From NCBI GenBank assembly GCA_038521865.1, contig JBCBKO010000001.1:868001-932000 (forward strand): DNA of 64,000 bases, given 5' to 3'. Origin of the DNA: CALBPI01 sp038521865. GTDB lineage: Bacteria > Pseudomonadota > Gammaproteobacteria > Steroidobacterales > Woeseiaceae. Shown piece after piece: positions 25,476 to 33,946 of this stretch. The notes beneath the pieces are model-generated. The model saw only the letters and a list, made by a program, of their open reading frames with translations. It was not told the DNA's origin and did not search any database. The translations under genes were made by a program, and so were the position numbers. Each line of letters begins with the position of its first letter. The first letter of the stretch is position 1.

Positions 25476-26999
25476 TTACTGGTATCGCGCCAGTAACCGG
25501 CGCTTGTAGAGCTTCCCATTGTCATGTCTCGGAAGCTCTGGATCAAAGTCAATGGCCTTTGGCACTTTGATGTGTGAAAGGCGATCCCTAAGAAACGCAA
25601 TCAGGCGCCCTTCTAACGACGCTTGATCAATCGCTTGATTCATTGGCTGGACCACCGCGTGAACTCGCTCACCGAACTCCGGATCGGGTAATCCGAAAAC
25701 GGCTGCATCTGCTACCTCGGGATGCGTTACCAACGCGTTCTCGATTTCCTGTGGATACACGTTCACACCACCGGTGATGATCATGTAGTGCTTGCGATCG
25801 GTGAGGTACAGAAAACCATCGTCATCGAGGTAGCCGACATCGCCGACCGTTGCCCACCCGTCCTGTGTAAAGGACTGCGCCGTTTTTTCCGGCTCCTTGT
25901 GATAGTGGAACGGTTGATCGTTTCCTGAGAAGTAGACGGTACCGACATCTCCGGTCGGCACATCCTCATCATCATCGTCGAGAATGCGAATTTCGCATCC
26001 GACTGGCACGCCGACAGACCCCCGATGTTGTAGCCAGTTTGCCGAGTCGATCGCTGTGAATCCTGCCCCTTCTGTCGATGCGTAATATTCGAACAGTCGC
26101 GGCCCCCACCAATCAATCATCTGTTGTTTGATCTCCACGGGACAAGGGGCCGCCGCATGAATCGCAATCTGCTGCGAAGAGAGATCGTATTTGTGCCGCA
26201 CAGATTCCGGGAGCTTCAACATGCGCACGAACATAATCGGCACCCACTGGCTATGCGTCACACCATATCGCTCAATCGCGGCGAGCGCAGCCTCCGGATC
26301 GAATTTGTCCATGATCACACTGGTGCCACCGAGCGCCATGGAAATGGTGTTAAAGGTAAGCGGCGCGGCGTGGTAGAGCGGCGCCGGAGACAGGTATACC
26401 GAATCAGTACCGATACCAAAGTTGCTGACCAGTGCAAGCGCGACTCTGGAATGCTCTGTGATCGGCGTGTTGGGTGGACGCGCCATCAATACGCCTTTGG
26501 GTAGTCCAGTCGTACCAGACGAGTACATCATGACCGTCCCGGCCTCTTCGTCTGCGACAGGAGTAGTGGGCATGTCCGCGGTAGCTGCTTCCAGGGAAAC
26601 GAATCCGTCTGATTCACCACGCAACATGAAAGCCTTCTCAACTCCCGGTGAAGCGCCCTTAGCCTCAGAGGCAACGCGTGCCAATCGCTCACTGGTGACA
26701 AGAACCCTGGCCCCACTGTTATCGAGGATATACGCAACTTCATGCTCGAGAAGGTGCGTACTGATCGGCGTGTAGGTGAGCCCAGTGCGCTGCGCGGCCC
26801 AAACCAGTGGCAAATACTCGAGACAGTTCTCGAGCAAAATCGCGATGTGATCGCGCGGCTGCAGACCGAGACTGCGAAACAGCTGAGCGTATTGGTTGGA
26901 TAATTCGTCGACTTCGGCGTAGGACAGGCGCTCGCCCGTACTCGCCATGATGATCGCCGGATGATCCGGCCGCGACTTCGCGTGCACGCTTGGATGCAT
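25476..26999 (-). CDS. AMP-forming acyl-CoA synthetase
   Basis: 507 residues from ATG 26999, chosen because GGAGGGGG lies just upstream. The ANL superfamily motifs are in order: P-loop MYSSGTTGLPKGVL, the YYASTEGAG motif, a YLTDRKHYMIITGGVNVYPQEIE hinge and lid block (hinge Asp in TDR), and a catalytic Lys in the C-terminal KLYKRRL. It activates a carboxylic acid to its CoA thioester through an acyl-adenylate. The neighbourhood suggests a fatty, branched or aromatic acid; the chain cannot be predicted. Divergently transcribed from the metallo-beta-lactamase-fold gene. Confidence 0.9.
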   Translation of the reverse strand: MHPSVHAKSRPDHPAIIMASTGERLSYAEVDELSNQYAQLFRSLGLQPRDHIAILLENCLEYLPLVWAAQRTGLTYTPISTHLLEHEVAYILDNSGARVLVTSERLARVASEAKGASPGVEKAFMLRGESDGFVSLEAATADMPTTPVADEEAGTVMMYSSGTTGLPKGVLMARPPNTPITEHSRVALALVSNFGIGTDSVYLSPAPLYHAAPLTFNTISMALGGTSVIMDKFDPEAALAAIERYGVTHSQWVPIMFVRMLKLPESVRHKYDLSSQQIAIHAAAPCPVEIKQQMIDWWGPRLFEYYASTEGAGFTAIDSANWLQHRGSVGVPVGCEIRILDDDDEDVPTGDVGTVYFSGNDQPFHYHKEPEKTAQSFTQDGWATVGDVGYLDDDGFLYLTDRKHYMIITGGVNVYPQEIENALVTHPEVADAAVFGLPDPEFGERVHAVVQPMNQAIDQASLEGRLIAFLRDRLSHIKVPKAIDFDPELPRHDNGKLYKRRLLARYQ

Positions 27000-27028
27000 T
27001 GTTTCCCCCCTCCAATGGTCCCCACCGA

Positions 27029-27057
27029 TATAATGGCGCCAGGTCCTTAACTGGCGC
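27029..27057 (+). promoter_or_regulatory. Candidate promoter with overlapping operator
   Basis: A consensus TATAAT at 27029-27034 is followed directly by a perfect seven-base inverted repeat, GCGCCAG at 27036-27042 and CTGGCGC at 27051-27057, with eight bases between. The repeat would cover the transcription start of the plus-strand gene at 27086, as expected for a repressor site. No good -35 is seen. Confidence 0.45.
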
Positions 27058-27085
27058 AAGTCATGCGTCAAAAGAGATATCGATC

Positions 27086-28120
27086 ATGGCAGTCGCCAAA
27101 AGCGAATTGTTCTACTCAGAAATTGAACCTCCGAAGCCCGGTCAGGCTGTGTCTCTCGCCGATGAGCTGGAGTGGCTTCGGATGCCGCTGCCCTTCATGT
27201 TGGGGCATATCAATCTTTGGCTACTCGGGACACTCGACGCCACGACAATTGTCGACACGGGACTGAACAGCAAAGAGACGCGCGAGCTCTGGACACAGTT
27301 GCTCGATGGACGGGATGTTAAGAGCGTCATTGTCACGCACATGCACCCCGACCATGTCGGTAGCGCGGGCTGGCTGGTCGAACAACACGACGTGCCGCTT
27401 TACATGTCCCGCGCGGAATATCTGATGTGCAGGGTCCTGGTCGCCGATACGGGCAAGGACGCACCGGAAGCCGGCGTCACGTTCTACCGCAGTGCAGGGT
27501 TCGATGAAGACGCCTTGCAGCGTTACAAGGACAAGTTCGGTATGTTCGGGCGTGCCGTTTACACAATGCCCGATGCCTATCGCCGAATTTATGAAGATGA
27601 CGTCTTCCACATTGGCGGGCACGAGTGGCGTGCGGTGACCACCAGCGGTCACTGCCCTGAACACGTGTCACTCTATGATGAACGCCGGAACATGATTATC
27701 GCTGGTGACCAGCTATTGCCGACGATTTCGTCTAATGTCAGTGTGTGGCCGACGGAGCCCCACAGTGACCCTTTAGGGCATTGGATCAGCAGCTGCCGCA
27801 AGCTGAAGGCGCTGCTCGATGATGAGACACTCGTGTTGCCGTCACATGGCAAACCATTCCGTGGTGCGCCCGCTCGATTGCAGGCGCTAATTGACGAGCA
27901 CGACGACAACCTTACCGGACTACAAGATCTGTGCCGCAAGCCGCAGCGCGTTGTGGACACCTTTGAATTGCTGTTCCGAAGCCGAATCAACGACGGCAAT
28001 CTGATTATGGCGACAGGTGAGGCCCGCGCACACCTCAACTACCTCGTCGACCGCGATGTACTGACAGTGCGACGTGATGACGACGGCGTCGACTGGTTTG
28101 AAACACGAACCCGACCCTGA
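27086..28120 (+). CDS. Metallo-beta-lactamase-fold hydrolase
   Basis: 344 residues from ATG 27086 (AAGAGA upstream); a longer frame reaching into the ligase gene is not needed. Metal motif THMHPDHVGS gives the HxHxDH site; a second His in SGHCPEH, an Asp in AGDQLLP and a His in LPSHGKPF complete the two-metal site. The C-terminal region (residues 260-340) has the helical extension found in thioesterase- or lactonase-like members. Probably hydrolyses a thioester or lactone produced in the acyl-CoA pathway nearby (inference). Confidence 0.85.
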   Translation: MAVAKSELFYSEIEPPKPGQAVSLADELEWLRMPLPFMLGHINLWLLGTLDATTIVDTGLNSKETRELWTQLLDGRDVKSVIVTHMHPDHVGSAGWLVEQHDVPLYMSRAEYLMCRVLVADTGKDAPEAGVTFYRSAGFDEDALQRYKDKFGMFGRAVYTMPDAYRRIYEDDVFHIGGHEWRAVTTSGHCPEHVSLYDERRNMIIAGDQLLPTISSNVSVWPTEPHSDPLGHWISSCRKLKALLDDETLVLPSHGKPFRGAPARLQALIDEHDDNLTGLQDLCRKPQRVVDTFELLFRSRINDGNLIMATGEARAHLNYLVDRDVLTVRRDDDGVDWFETRTRP

Positions 28121-28158
28121 CAGTCCGTGCGGTATGTAATCAGCGACGATCAGCACCT

Positions 28159-29166
28159 TTGAAGACATCTGTCGACGTCACCATTGTTGGATTCGGCCTC
28201 GCGGGCGCAGCGATCGCTTGGGCACTTCATGAGCGCGGACTGCGCCTGCGTGTATTCGACGCGGATCTGGATGGCGCATCATCGAAGGTCGCTGCAGGGC
28301 TGATCACACCCGTTACTGGCAAGAAGCTCAAACCCGAGAGTGATTTTCTAAATCTGCGGAAACGCGCGGTTGGACATTATCGATCGATCGAACGCCTGAC
28401 AGATGTGCCCTGCTTTTTCGAACGTCCGGCGCTCCGACTGCTCGAGTCCGAGCGCGAGCTTGCTGCCCTCGACCGCACCACAGAGACTCCGCTTGCACTG
28501 ATGCAGCAAGGAGACACGTCCGAGTGGTCGGGGTTCCAAACGCTTGGGCAAGTGCTGCTGATGCCGCTCGCCGCGCGGTTGGATACACGTTCTTATCTCG
28601 ACGCCTCCTGGCAGGCACTTTCCAAGACACACGAGATGCTGCATGCGATGCCCGATGACATTGAGGGCTCGGTGGTGTGGTGTTGCGGCTTTCACGAATC
28701 ACAAGCCAACCGAGCACAAGCACTACAGTGGCGACCGGCGAAAGGTGAAATTGTGGTGATTCACTCTGATGAGTTGGGGTTACCCGGCACACTCCACGCA
28801 CGCGGTATTTGGGTCACACCGGACGGCGATGGCCAGTTTTTGGCAGGAGCAACCTATAGTTGGGATGTGCTTGACGGTAAGCCAACAAACCAGGCACGCG
28901 ACGAGATCGCAAAGACATTGGATGCCGTTCTCGATGTGCCCTATAGGATCACAGGCCAGCGCGCGGGCGTAAGACCGATCGTCCAGGGTCGCAAGCCCGT
29001 GATCGGCCGCTTGGACGCTTTAAACCCACAGTGGATATTCAACGGTCTTGGTTCGAAAGGCAGCCTTTACGCGCCCAGCTTGGGCGAGCTTTTGGCCGAG
29101 CAAATCGTGAACGACAGCGAAGTTCCTGCTAGGTTTGATTACAGGCAGCGTATCGATCATTCATGA
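28159..29166 (+). CDS. FAD-dependent oxidoreductase, MnmC(o)/MnmL-like
   Basis: 335 residues from TTG 28159, the only start in that frame. The dinucleotide motif VGFGLAGAAIAWAL opens a DAO-type FAD fold. Features shared with the oxidoreductase half of MnmC include AAGLITPVTGKK after the FAD motif and, near the C terminus, GVRPIVQGRKPVIG and GLGSKGSLYAPSLGELLAEQI. MnmC(o) removes the carboxymethyl group from cmnm5(s2)U in the tRNA anticodon to give nm5(s2)U. Its stop overlaps the start of the methyltransferase gene, the expected partner. A general amino-acid oxidase is the alternative. Confidence 0.7.
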   Translation: MKTSVDVTIVGFGLAGAAIAWALHERGLRLRVFDADLDGASSKVAAGLITPVTGKKLKPESDFLNLRKRAVGHYRSIERLTDVPCFFERPALRLLESERELAALDRTTETPLALMQQGDTSEWSGFQTLGQVLLMPLAARLDTRSYLDASWQALSKTHEMLHAMPDDIEGSVVWCCGFHESQANRAQALQWRPAKGEIVVIHSDELGLPGTLHARGIWVTPDGDGQFLAGATYSWDVLDGKPTNQARDEIAKTLDAVLDVPYRITGQRAGVRPIVQGRKPVIGRLDALNPQWIFNGLGSKGSLYAPSLGELLAEQIVNDSEVPARFDYRQRIDHS

Positions 29167-29714
29167 AGCTCACACAGATTGCACATCAAATTGTGCGACA
29201 ACACATACCGGAGGGTGGTATCGCGGTCGATGCCACCGCCGGCAATGGGTATGACACAAGCTTCCTGGCCAGGTGCGTGGGCGAAACCGGCCACGTCTAC
29301 GCTTTCGACATTCAACGGCGCGCAATAGCAGCAACAGAGCATCGGTTAGCCTCAAGACAGCTACTCGACCGTGTTTCATTGATTTGCGACAGCCACGTCA
29401 ATCTGCCCTTGCAAATCGATGAGGCAGCGCACGGGCGCGTGAACGCGATCGTGTTTAATCTCGGCTACCTTCCAGGCGGTGATAAAACGCTGACAACCAA
29501 AGCGGAGACTACGTTGACCGCTATTGCTTCAGCGATAGGGCTGTTAAGTGACAACGGTGTGTTGAGCCTGATGGCATACCGCGGTCATGCCGGCGGCATA
29601 TCGGAATTCTCGGCGGTGTCGAACTGGGTCAATGAGCAGTCAGCCACACACGCATTGCTGGACCACCAGGAGAGCCCGAACGGTGGGCCCGCCTGGTGGT
29701 TGCTTGCTCCTTAA
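29163..29714 (+). CDS. mnmM: SAM-dependent methyltransferase, MnmM (YtqB)-like
   Basis: 183 residues. The SAM-binding motif DATAGNGYDTSFLA and the catalytic-region FNLGYLPGGDK are the hallmarks of the rRNA_methylase/YtqB family. YtqB (MnmM) methylates nm5(s2)U at the tRNA wobble position to mnm5(s2)U where no fused MnmC exists. The four-base overlap with the MnmC(o)-like oxidoreductase makes a consecutive two-step pathway likely. Its stop overlaps the end of the convergent acyl-CoA dehydrogenase gene. Confidence 0.75.
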   Translation: MKLTQIAHQIVRQHIPEGGIAVDATAGNGYDTSFLARCVGETGHVYAFDIQRRAIAATEHRLASRQLLDRVSLICDSHVNLPLQIDEAAHGRVNAIVFNLGYLPGGDKTLTTKAETTLTAIASAIGLLSDNGVLSLMAYRGHAGGISEFSAVSNWVNEQSATHALLDHQESPNGGPAWWLLAP

Positions 29715-30904
29715 GCTGCGTCCTGCTGCTTTTTGCTGTCGACGGCCTTCGGCTTCTTGGCACGCGGATCAAGACCAATCGAACGGGCGATAATCTCGCG
29801 CATGATTTCCGACGATCCTGCATAGATTCTGGAAATCCTTGCGTCGGTATACATGCGTGAAATCTTGTACTCGTCCATGTAACCGGCGCCACCATGTAGC
29901 TGGACACAGGCGTCCATCACGCGACCTTCCAACTCACTACCGTAAAGCTTGATTTGTGCGGCCAGCTCGGCGGTCAACTTGCCGGCGTTGTGCTCTTCAA
30001 CACACCGGTCAAGAAACACCTGTGCCAGATCGATTTCTGTGCGCATGTCCGCCATCTTGAAGCGCGTGTTCTGGAAGTCTGCAATCGTCTGTCCAAACGC
30101 TTTGCGCTCCTTGATGAAGTCCATCGTAATATCAAACGCATGCTGAGCGGCAGCGACATAGCCCGCGGCACCAAGCAACCGCTCCTCGGCAAGGAATTGC
30201 ATGAGGTAATAGAACCCTCGAGTCGGATCGCCAAGTACGTTCTCTTTCGGAATCTTCACGTCGTTGAAGAACAGCTCAGCGGTGTCTTGCGCACTCAAGC
30301 CCATCTTCTTCAGGTTCCGGCCTCGCTCAAATCCTTCCATTCCGCGTTCAACAACGAACAAACCCAGCCCATGTGACGCATCGGTGGTCCGCGCGGCCAC
30401 GAGAATCAGATCTGCGTTGATGCCATTGGAGATGTAGGTTTTCGATCCGTTGAGTACCCAGTGGTCGCCCGCATCAACCGCTCGGGTCTTCATCCCAGCG
30501 ACGTCACTTCCGGCGCCGGGTTCTGTCATCGCAATCGCAAGGATACTCTCACCCGACACGCACTTCGGCAGCCAGCGTGCTTTTTGCTCGTCGGTGCCAA
30601 GCTCTCCGATGTAGGGCGCAACCAGCCGCGAATGCAGCGTCATAAAGAAACCGGGATCTCCATGTTTAGTGAGCTCCTCGATAAGAACCTGCTCGTAGCG
30701 GAAATCCTTAACACCAGCACCGCCGTATTGCTCATCGGCCCACATCAATAAAAGCCCCTGCTCGCCGGCCTTTCTGAACGCTTCGCGATCAACAATGCCC
30801 GCCTCACGCCACGCCTCCGCATGCGGACCGATCTCATTGATCATGAATTGACGCACCGCGTCGCGGAACATCTCGTGATCTTCGTTATAGCAATTACGTT
30901 CCAT
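29711..30904 (-). CDS. Acyl-CoA dehydrogenase
   Basis: 397 residues. FAD and substrate motifs AMTEPGAGSDVAG, LNGSKTYISNG and the C-terminal YAGSSEIMREIIAR, whose Glu is the catalytic base of the typical acyl-CoA dehydrogenases, are intact. It oxidises an acyl-CoA to the trans-2-enoyl-CoA and passes electrons to ETF. A short Lys-rich tail (KKPKAVDSKKQQ) follows the fold. GGGGAG five bases upstream supports the ATG. It is the last gene of the beta-oxidation block, which runs thiolase, FadJ-like, enoyl-CoA hydratase/isomerase, then this. Confidence 0.92.
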   Translation of the reverse strand: MERNCYNEDHEMFRDAVRQFMINEIGPHAEAWREAGIVDREAFRKAGEQGLLLMWADEQYGGAGVKDFRYEQVLIEELTKHGDPGFFMTLHSRLVAPYIGELGTDEQKARWLPKCVSGESILAIAMTEPGAGSDVAGMKTRAVDAGDHWVLNGSKTYISNGINADLILVAARTTDASHGLGLFVVERGMEGFERGRNLKKMGLSAQDTAELFFNDVKIPKENVLGDPTRGFYYLMQFLAEERLLGAAGYVAAAQHAFDITMDFIKERKAFGQTIADFQNTRFKMADMRTEIDLAQVFLDRCVEEHNAGKLTAELAAQIKLYGSELEGRVMDACVQLHGGAGYMDEYKISRMYTDARISRIYAGSSEIMREIIARSIGLDPRAKKPKAVDSKKQQDAA

Positions 30905-30956
30905 GATGACTCCCCGTCATTTACTCTGCTGAAAGGTCGCGTTGGCGGCGACCTCT

Positions 30957-31739
30957 TTATTTGCCCTTGAACTGTGGTTGCCGCTTCTCAAAAAATGCAG
31001 CGACACCTTCAACGTTGTCCTCTGAACCAATCAGGCTCGTTTGAATCTGCGCCTCCATGTCGAACGCGGACTCCCAGCTGCCCGCCTCCGCATGACGCAT
31101 TGTGCGTTTGGTCGCCTGCAACGAGAGTGGCGCTCGGGCGGCAAGCGTTTGCGCCCAGGCTTGCGCTTCGGAAAGCACATCTTCGTTAGGCACAACCCGA
31201 TTGACCAAACCCCAATCGAGACAACGCTGTGCGTCGATACGTTCAGCCTCGACCGCTAGCTGAAACGCGCGTCGGTACCCAAGTTGCTTTTGCAGCAACC
31301 ACGTTGCCCCGCCATCGGGTACCAGGGAGATCGTGGAGAACGGCGCCAAAAGGAAGGCGCCCTCGCCCATGACGGCAAGATCGGTCGCCATTGCATAGGA
31401 CATCCCGATGCCCGCCGCCGCACCATTGATCGCAGCGATAACCGGTTTTGGCATTGTTCGAATTTCGTCGAACGACGGTCGGTACTCCCGTTGCAGTTGG
31501 GCCTCAACCGTCTTGTCCTCCGGGAATCCTGCGGTCAGATCGGCACCGGCAGAGAAACCTCTGCCGGCACCTGTCAGGACAACCGCGCGGATCGAGGTAT
31601 CGCTCGACGCACGGCGCAATGCATCAGTGAGTTCAGCCCGCATTTGCTGGTCGAAACTGTTCATCGCGTCCGGACGATTCAACGTGACCGTTGCGACAGC
31701 ACCACTGACCTCGTACAACACCACCGTGTCATCGCTCAT
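30957..31739 (-). CDS. Enoyl-CoA hydratase/isomerase, PaaG-like
   Basis: 260 residues of the crotonase superfamily. The oxyanion-hole stretch AAAGIGMSYAMATD and the motif FSTISLVPDGGATWLL match PaaG-type proteins. The two catalytic glutamates of ordinary hydratases are replaced (GIGMSY instead of GxCEL; ISLVPDGG instead of PExxLG), so it is more likely a double-bond isomerase than a hydratase; the Asp in PDGG is the plausible acid/base. The stop of the upstream gene forms part of its ribosome site (TAGGAG). Confidence 0.85.
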   Translation of the reverse strand: MSDDTVVLYEVSGAVATVTLNRPDAMNSFDQQMRAELTDALRRASSDTSIRAVVLTGAGRGFSAGADLTAGFPEDKTVEAQLQREYRPSFDEIRTMPKPVIAAINGAAAGIGMSYAMATDLAVMGEGAFLLAPFSTISLVPDGGATWLLQKQLGYRRAFQLAVEAERIDAQRCLDWGLVNRVVPNEDVLSEAQAWAQTLAARAPLSLQATKRTMRHAEAGSWESAFDMEAQIQTSLIGSEDNVEGVAAFFEKRQPQFKGK

Positions 31740-31747
31740 GACAGCTC

Positions 31748-33919
31748 CTACGCTGCGCTTCGCGCGGTCACGCTGTCTTCAGCGTAAAAACCACGGCCCG
31801 CTTTTGCTTGCTCGCGAAGGCTGTCCGGTACGGCGAAGCGCTCACCGTAAGCGGCCGCCATTCGGTCGCACTCATCAACGAAAGTCTGCAACCCTACCGT
31901 CTCGATCAACGAGAGTGTGCCACCCGTATACGGCGGGAAACCCCACCCGAGAATGGAGCCGATATCACCATCGGCCGGGTGGGTCAGTACGCCCTCATCA
32001 AGACAACGGACGGTGTCCAGCGCTTGCACGTAGAGCAAGCGCTTGCGTACCTCATCCGGCGACGGTTGTGGGTCGGCCAATGGGTAGACTTCTGCCAGTC
32101 CGGGCCATAGATGCTTCTTGCCGTTTTCCGGATAGTCGTAAAACCCTTTACCGAAGCGCTTGCCCCGACGATCGAGCTCTTCAACAAATCGCTCAATAAC
32201 GGGTGAACTCGTTGTGGGCTTGTAGTCATCGCCCAACGCAGCGGCTGTCGCTTTACCGACGTGATAGCCAAGCTCGAGCGTCACCTCATCCATCACCGCT
32301 AGCGGTCCGACGGCCATACCAGCTTGTTTCGCCACATTCTCAATCAACGCCGGCGAGATGCCTTCAGAGAGCATCGTCATACCTTCGTTGGTGTACGTGC
32401 CAAACACACGTGAGGTGTAGAAACCTCGACTGTCATTGACGACGATCGGTGTCTTGCGGATCTGCTGGATGTAATCGAGCGCCACAGCTGTCGCGCGATC
32501 TCCTGTCTTCTCACCCAGAATCACTTCAACCAACGGCATCTTGTCGACAGGTGAGAAGAAGTGAATGCCGATGAACTGCTCGGGACGCTGTGACGCTTCG
32601 GCGAGACCCGTGATCGGCAGTGTGGAGGTGTTGGATGCAAAGATCGCATCTTCGGGAATCACCGCTTCGGTCTTCGCCGTGACGTCCGCCTTGATGCCCT
32701 TGTCTTCGAAGACCGCCTCAATGACGAGCTCGCAACCCTCAAGCTCCGCATAGTCATCAGTGGTGACGATACGCTCAAGAATCTCTTGCGCTTTCTCCGG
32801 TGCCATCTTGCCGCGATCGATCCGTTTTTGCAGCAGCGCACGGGAGTAGTCTTTGCCCTTTTCCGCCGCATCGCGATCGCGATCCAGCAGCACCACCTTC
32901 ATCCCGGCATAAGCAGACACGTAAGCGATGCCCGCACCCATCATCCCGGCACCCAACATACCGAGCTTGGTGACTTTGGTCTTATCGATGCCCTGCGGGC
33001 GTCGCACAAGCTTGTCTGCCGCGCCCTTATTGATGAACAAAGTGCGCGTCATGTTGCGCGACACCGGGTCCATCAGCAGCGTCACGAAGTACTTCGATTC
33101 GATATCGAGACCAGCATCAATCGGCAACACCGTGCCTTCGTAGACGCAGGACATAATCGCGATCGGAGCAGGATAGTTATGGTTGGTTTCTTTAGCGATC
33201 AATGCGCTGCCGACCATAAGCGTCTGGATTGAACCCGGGTGCATCAGACCAGCGCCACCCGGCACCTTGAAGCCCTTCTTGTCCCAGGGTTGAACCGGGT
33301 CGCCGGTCTCAAGTACCCAACGCTTCGCCGCAGGTACAAGGTCATCGAGTGCGACAACGTCATGAACAATGCCTTGCTCAAGCGCGGCCTTCGGCTTCAA
33401 GTGCGTGCCCTGCGTCATCAGCTGCAACGCAGCCTGTTGGCCAATCAGGCGAGGCAAACGCTGCGTGCCACCGCCACCCGGCAGCAAGCCCACTTGCACT
33501 TCAGGCAGACCCAACACCGACTTCGGGACATCCGCGGCGACGCGGTAATGACAGGCAAGACAGATTTCGAGCCCACCGCCGAGTGCGGTGCCGTTGATCG
33601 CCGCAGCGACCGGCTTGCCACACGTCTCGAGGCGTCTCAGGATCTGCTGGAAGCCGCGAGCGTACTCGTACTTTTCAGCAGCCGAGCGACCGTCCTCGTA
33701 GGCATTGACCATCGACATCAGGTCAGCGCCTGCGACGAAAGAGGATTTCGCCGAGGTAATGACCGCGCCCTTGATGCCTTCATCCGAAGAAATCTTGTCG
33801 ATGCTCTCGGAAAGGTCCGCTTGGAGCTCCGGCGTCAAAACGTTCATTGAACGCTCCGCCACGTCGATCGTCAGCAGCGCAATCCCATCACTGTCGACTT
33901 CAAAACGAATCGTTTTCAT
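31748..33919 (-). CDS. Bifunctional enoyl-CoA hydratase / 3-hydroxyacyl-CoA dehydrogenase
   Basis: 723 residues of the FadJ/FadB alpha-subunit type. The N-terminal hydratase (residues 1-~290) carries GTALGGGLEICLACHYR and LPEVQVGLLPGGGGTQRL with both catalytic Glu. The dehydrogenase half starts around residue 315 with the NAD motif GMLGAGMMGAGIA and continues with HFFSPVDKMPLVE and a duplicated C-terminal domain. It converts enoyl-CoA through 3-hydroxyacyl-CoA to 3-ketoacyl-CoA. GAGGA precedes the ATG. The thiolase upstream in the operon completes the cycle. Confidence 0.94.
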   Translation of the reverse strand: MKTIRFEVDSDGIALLTIDVAERSMNVLTPELQADLSESIDKISSDEGIKGAVITSAKSSFVAGADLMSMVNAYEDGRSAAEKYEYARGFQQILRRLETCGKPVAAAINGTALGGGLEICLACHYRVAADVPKSVLGLPEVQVGLLPGGGGTQRLPRLIGQQAALQLMTQGTHLKPKAALEQGIVHDVVALDDLVPAAKRWVLETGDPVQPWDKKGFKVPGGAGLMHPGSIQTLMVGSALIAKETNHNYPAPIAIMSCVYEGTVLPIDAGLDIESKYFVTLLMDPVSRNMTRTLFINKGAADKLVRRPQGIDKTKVTKLGMLGAGMMGAGIAYVSAYAGMKVVLLDRDRDAAEKGKDYSRALLQKRIDRGKMAPEKAQEILERIVTTDDYAELEGCELVIEAVFEDKGIKADVTAKTEAVIPEDAIFASNTSTLPITGLAEASQRPEQFIGIHFFSPVDKMPLVEVILGEKTGDRATAVALDYIQQIRKTPIVVNDSRGFYTSRVFGTYTNEGMTMLSEGISPALIENVAKQAGMAVGPLAVMDEVTLELGYHVGKATAAALGDDYKPTTSSPVIERFVEELDRRGKRFGKGFYDYPENGKKHLWPGLAEVYPLADPQPSPDEVRKRLLYVQALDTVRCLDEGVLTHPADGDIGSILGWGFPPYTGGTLSLIETVGLQTFVDECDRMAAAYGERFAVPDSLREQAKAGRGFYAEDSVTARSAA

Positions 33920-33946
33920 AGTGTTGTCCTCAAGAATGACGGGCGC

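Noticed and set aside
33239..33850. Plus-strand frame of 203 residues opposite the hydratase-dehydrogenase gene
   Set aside because: Antisense shadow of a conserved enzyme; Arg/Gln/His-rich without motif.
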